A stretch of 64,000 nt of DNA from Hippasteria phrygiana (taxonomy: Eukaryota > Echinodermata > Asteroidea > Valvatida > Goniasteridae), in contig JAZGUH010000276.1 of assembly GCA_037893225.1 (NCBI GenBank), forward strand, positions 1 to 64,000, in the 5' to 3' direction. The notes beneath the pieces were generated by a model that had not been told where the DNA came from, did no database searches, and saw nothing but the letters and a program-made list of their open reading frames with translations. A program made the translations under genes and the position numbers. The stretch's first letter is position 1, and each line of letters opens with the position of its first letter. Below, piece by piece: positions 39,301-42,300 of the stretch.

Positions 39301-42300
39301 ATCCAGGAGCATACAGTTGTACTTTCCCAATACTTCCGAGGACAATGCTTTGTGTTTCCTATTGTTCCTCTAATATAACCCAACCCCATAGACTAAGCAC
39401 GTATTTTTACTTGTGAGGACTGAAAGGTTTCTTTGTATTTTCTTTCTCCTCTTGTCCTTGGAAGTATATTCAGAACCTGTACAAGTGGGTACCAGCCAGG
39501 GAATTGTGGTCCTTATGTCCTTGAGTAAGACACTTTACTGATTTTTTTCTCTCCACCAAACAGCTAATGGATAACTAATTATGGGATCGTGGTGCTTGTG
39601 TCCTTGAGCAAGGTACATTACCACAATTATTTCTTGATACACAGGAGTAAATGGGTACCCAACCATTAAATCACTGTGTGCATATCTTTGAACAGGATAT
39701 ACTCTGCAGTTTGGTAATAATAATAATAATATGGTGCTTATAAAGCGCTTTATACAAATGTCTTAAAGTGCTTCACAATTATTACTGAAAGGTTTCAATG
39801 TTACTTTTCTGTTTGATACCTGTAATTTCTAACACCATTCCAAGAAATTCAAACATCGATTTAAAAAAAGGGAGATAAAAGAGAATCTTGAGAGCAATCC
39901 ATGGTTGGTCCTTGTGTATTTGCCATTTTCAAAGCTCTCGGGTGTGACTTTTCATACTTTTTGTATACGTTTTAGACATTTATGTCTTTAAAACAGAATG
40001 TCCAATGAAAGCACATGGTACACACAAAAGTTTATTTATGGTCAGCATAATTATCACTTTTTACACTTAAGCTGTGACAAACACAATCTGCCCTTGGGAG
40101 TTCTAAGAGAGTTGTAAATTTAAAGGTTCCGTTGCTAAGCAGTATTTCAAACTAATGTACAAAATACAGTGCACGTCTGCCCATAATCATTGAACTGTGC
40201 AGACTGAATGACTATCTATTTCATGACACGTCCAGATCTACCAAGTAAACATCCTTGTTCTGTACCTAAGGGATAGTCATTAATTAATATGCGAACCCTC
40301 AAAGATGTCTCGCCAATAATTAGTGCAGTAATTCCTCCTCAACTCCCCCCAGGAACTGAATTATTGGAACAATTACGGACTTCTTTCCAGTCAGTTGGAT
40401 GCTTAATTCCTGACTGCCAAGCCGACCGTATTCTCCCATGGTTTGCATTAGTGATAACCGTGAATGAATCTGGAATAGTTCAACTACCCAAGATTTTCAG
40501 AACATCTTCAAAGTCCGCGGACAATGACTCGTTCTGGGGAAGTAGACAGTTCATTTACCCAGAAAATACTATAGCCCAAGAGGTTTGCCGTGAGTGATAC
40601 GACCGAAAAACTTCTTGCCCGGAGAAGAAATCTCAATTATCACTTCCGATGGGGGAGCTCATCTTTTTCCTTCCCCGTAGCAAGGTTTCCACCCTTGCCA
40701 TCCTCTGTCCTGATATGAGATCTTTGGGGGATGTTGTTTTATCTTTCCTCGTACTTTTAGCTGATTTTGTATCTCGCTCTGTCCATCAACACAAGCCTAA
40801 TGATGAAAAAAAAATGAGATTAGGAATTACATAAATGTGTCGAAGCAGTGAAAGAGTTCTATTTGCTCTTATGTTGCAGATTCTTATTCCTAGTCCCAAG
40901 TCGGCATTTTGACTCGGTCTTGAAATTTGTGACTGACCAACACAGATGAGTCATAAAATAAGAATTGGGAAGGAGGTTGTGGGTATGGTTTAGCCAGAGG
41001 TGTGTTTCGGAGTCTGTCAGATACCCCGTTTTGAATTTGAACACCTTGTTTATTTTTTTCTAAACTATGTCTAAAACTTTGCTTGATCCATTTTTCCCCA
41101 CAGGCTGTCATAATGCATTCAGCATTGAGTCTTAAAGAGAGAGAAGCAAACATGCAATTTTGAAATAGGAATTGTTGGAACTTTTATCACACTTTGAAGT
41201 CACTGAGTGGGATTTTCTAATTTGACTGGAAAGGCAGTTCAATTGTTGCCACAGGTGTCTAAAATAGCCTTGCATTGGGCGATTTTTCAAAAAATAATTC
41301 GTTCATACTGTATCTGTTTCAACATAGACATGAAATAACAAACATATGAAATTTTGAGCTCAATCCGTCATTAAAGTCATTAGAAAATAGTGAAAAGGCA
41401 CCATCTGTTTAAACAGTATTGCATATTCATATGTGCTTATTTCAATTGTGAAATCCAAATAAGCCAGTGCATTTTTTTGGAGGTCTACAGATACAATTTT
41501 CTCAAAGATGACAGCATTTCAGACGGAAATATTTCTCAGAAGGATTGGTACTGGTGTCATCTCTATAAACAGTCAGCTTTCAGACTGAAAGTAATCATTT
41601 TTTATTATTATTACCAAAGCTATATCACGCCTCTAAATATGATCTATTTCTCCTTTCTGCTAAAGTTGACAGATGAATACACTATCATCGGACGGTCGCT
41701 CTTCAAGAAGGAAACCAACTTGCAGGTGTTTGTTGGGCTCAAGGTTGATCTTTCCACTGGGGAGGAGGGGGTCATCGAAGGTGGTTTCGGCCAGAGTGGG
41801 AAATTCAAGATCAGAATTCCAGGTAGGTAAAAAATGCCTGAAACTGTGAAATCAACTTCTGGTTCCACGTTAAACTTTATTTTCAACTTGTAAATGGAGT
41901 TCATCCGTTGTATATTCTTACATAATGTATATCAATTTTTGCACATAGCACATAACAAAACTATATTTTAGGATGACCAAATTCATTGTGGAGTGCACAG
42001 TTAGGTGGTGTTTTTTCTTTTTCATTCAAAAATACAGTTTTGTTCCATAATTTGGTAGTGGGGAAATATGTTAAATTGACATTTTTGGTGAGAGCATGGG
42101 CACAGCAGCTTCAAGAGATTACAAGATGTTGGCCAATATAGACACTTTATTAACATTCTTGATTTTATGAGGTAGGAGTACACTGTTAATATATAGAATG
42201 TACATACTTAGTCATTCTGCAGGAATTTTACTCTATGAATTGTAATAATAAAACTACAAAGTTGCATTATTGCTTTTTTTGTTATTTTGCCCAAAAACTC

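Noticed and set aside
41390..41830. A 146-aa plus-strand gene
   Set aside because: Only 41666-41822 is coding (EEFSEC exon); the rest is intron read-through.
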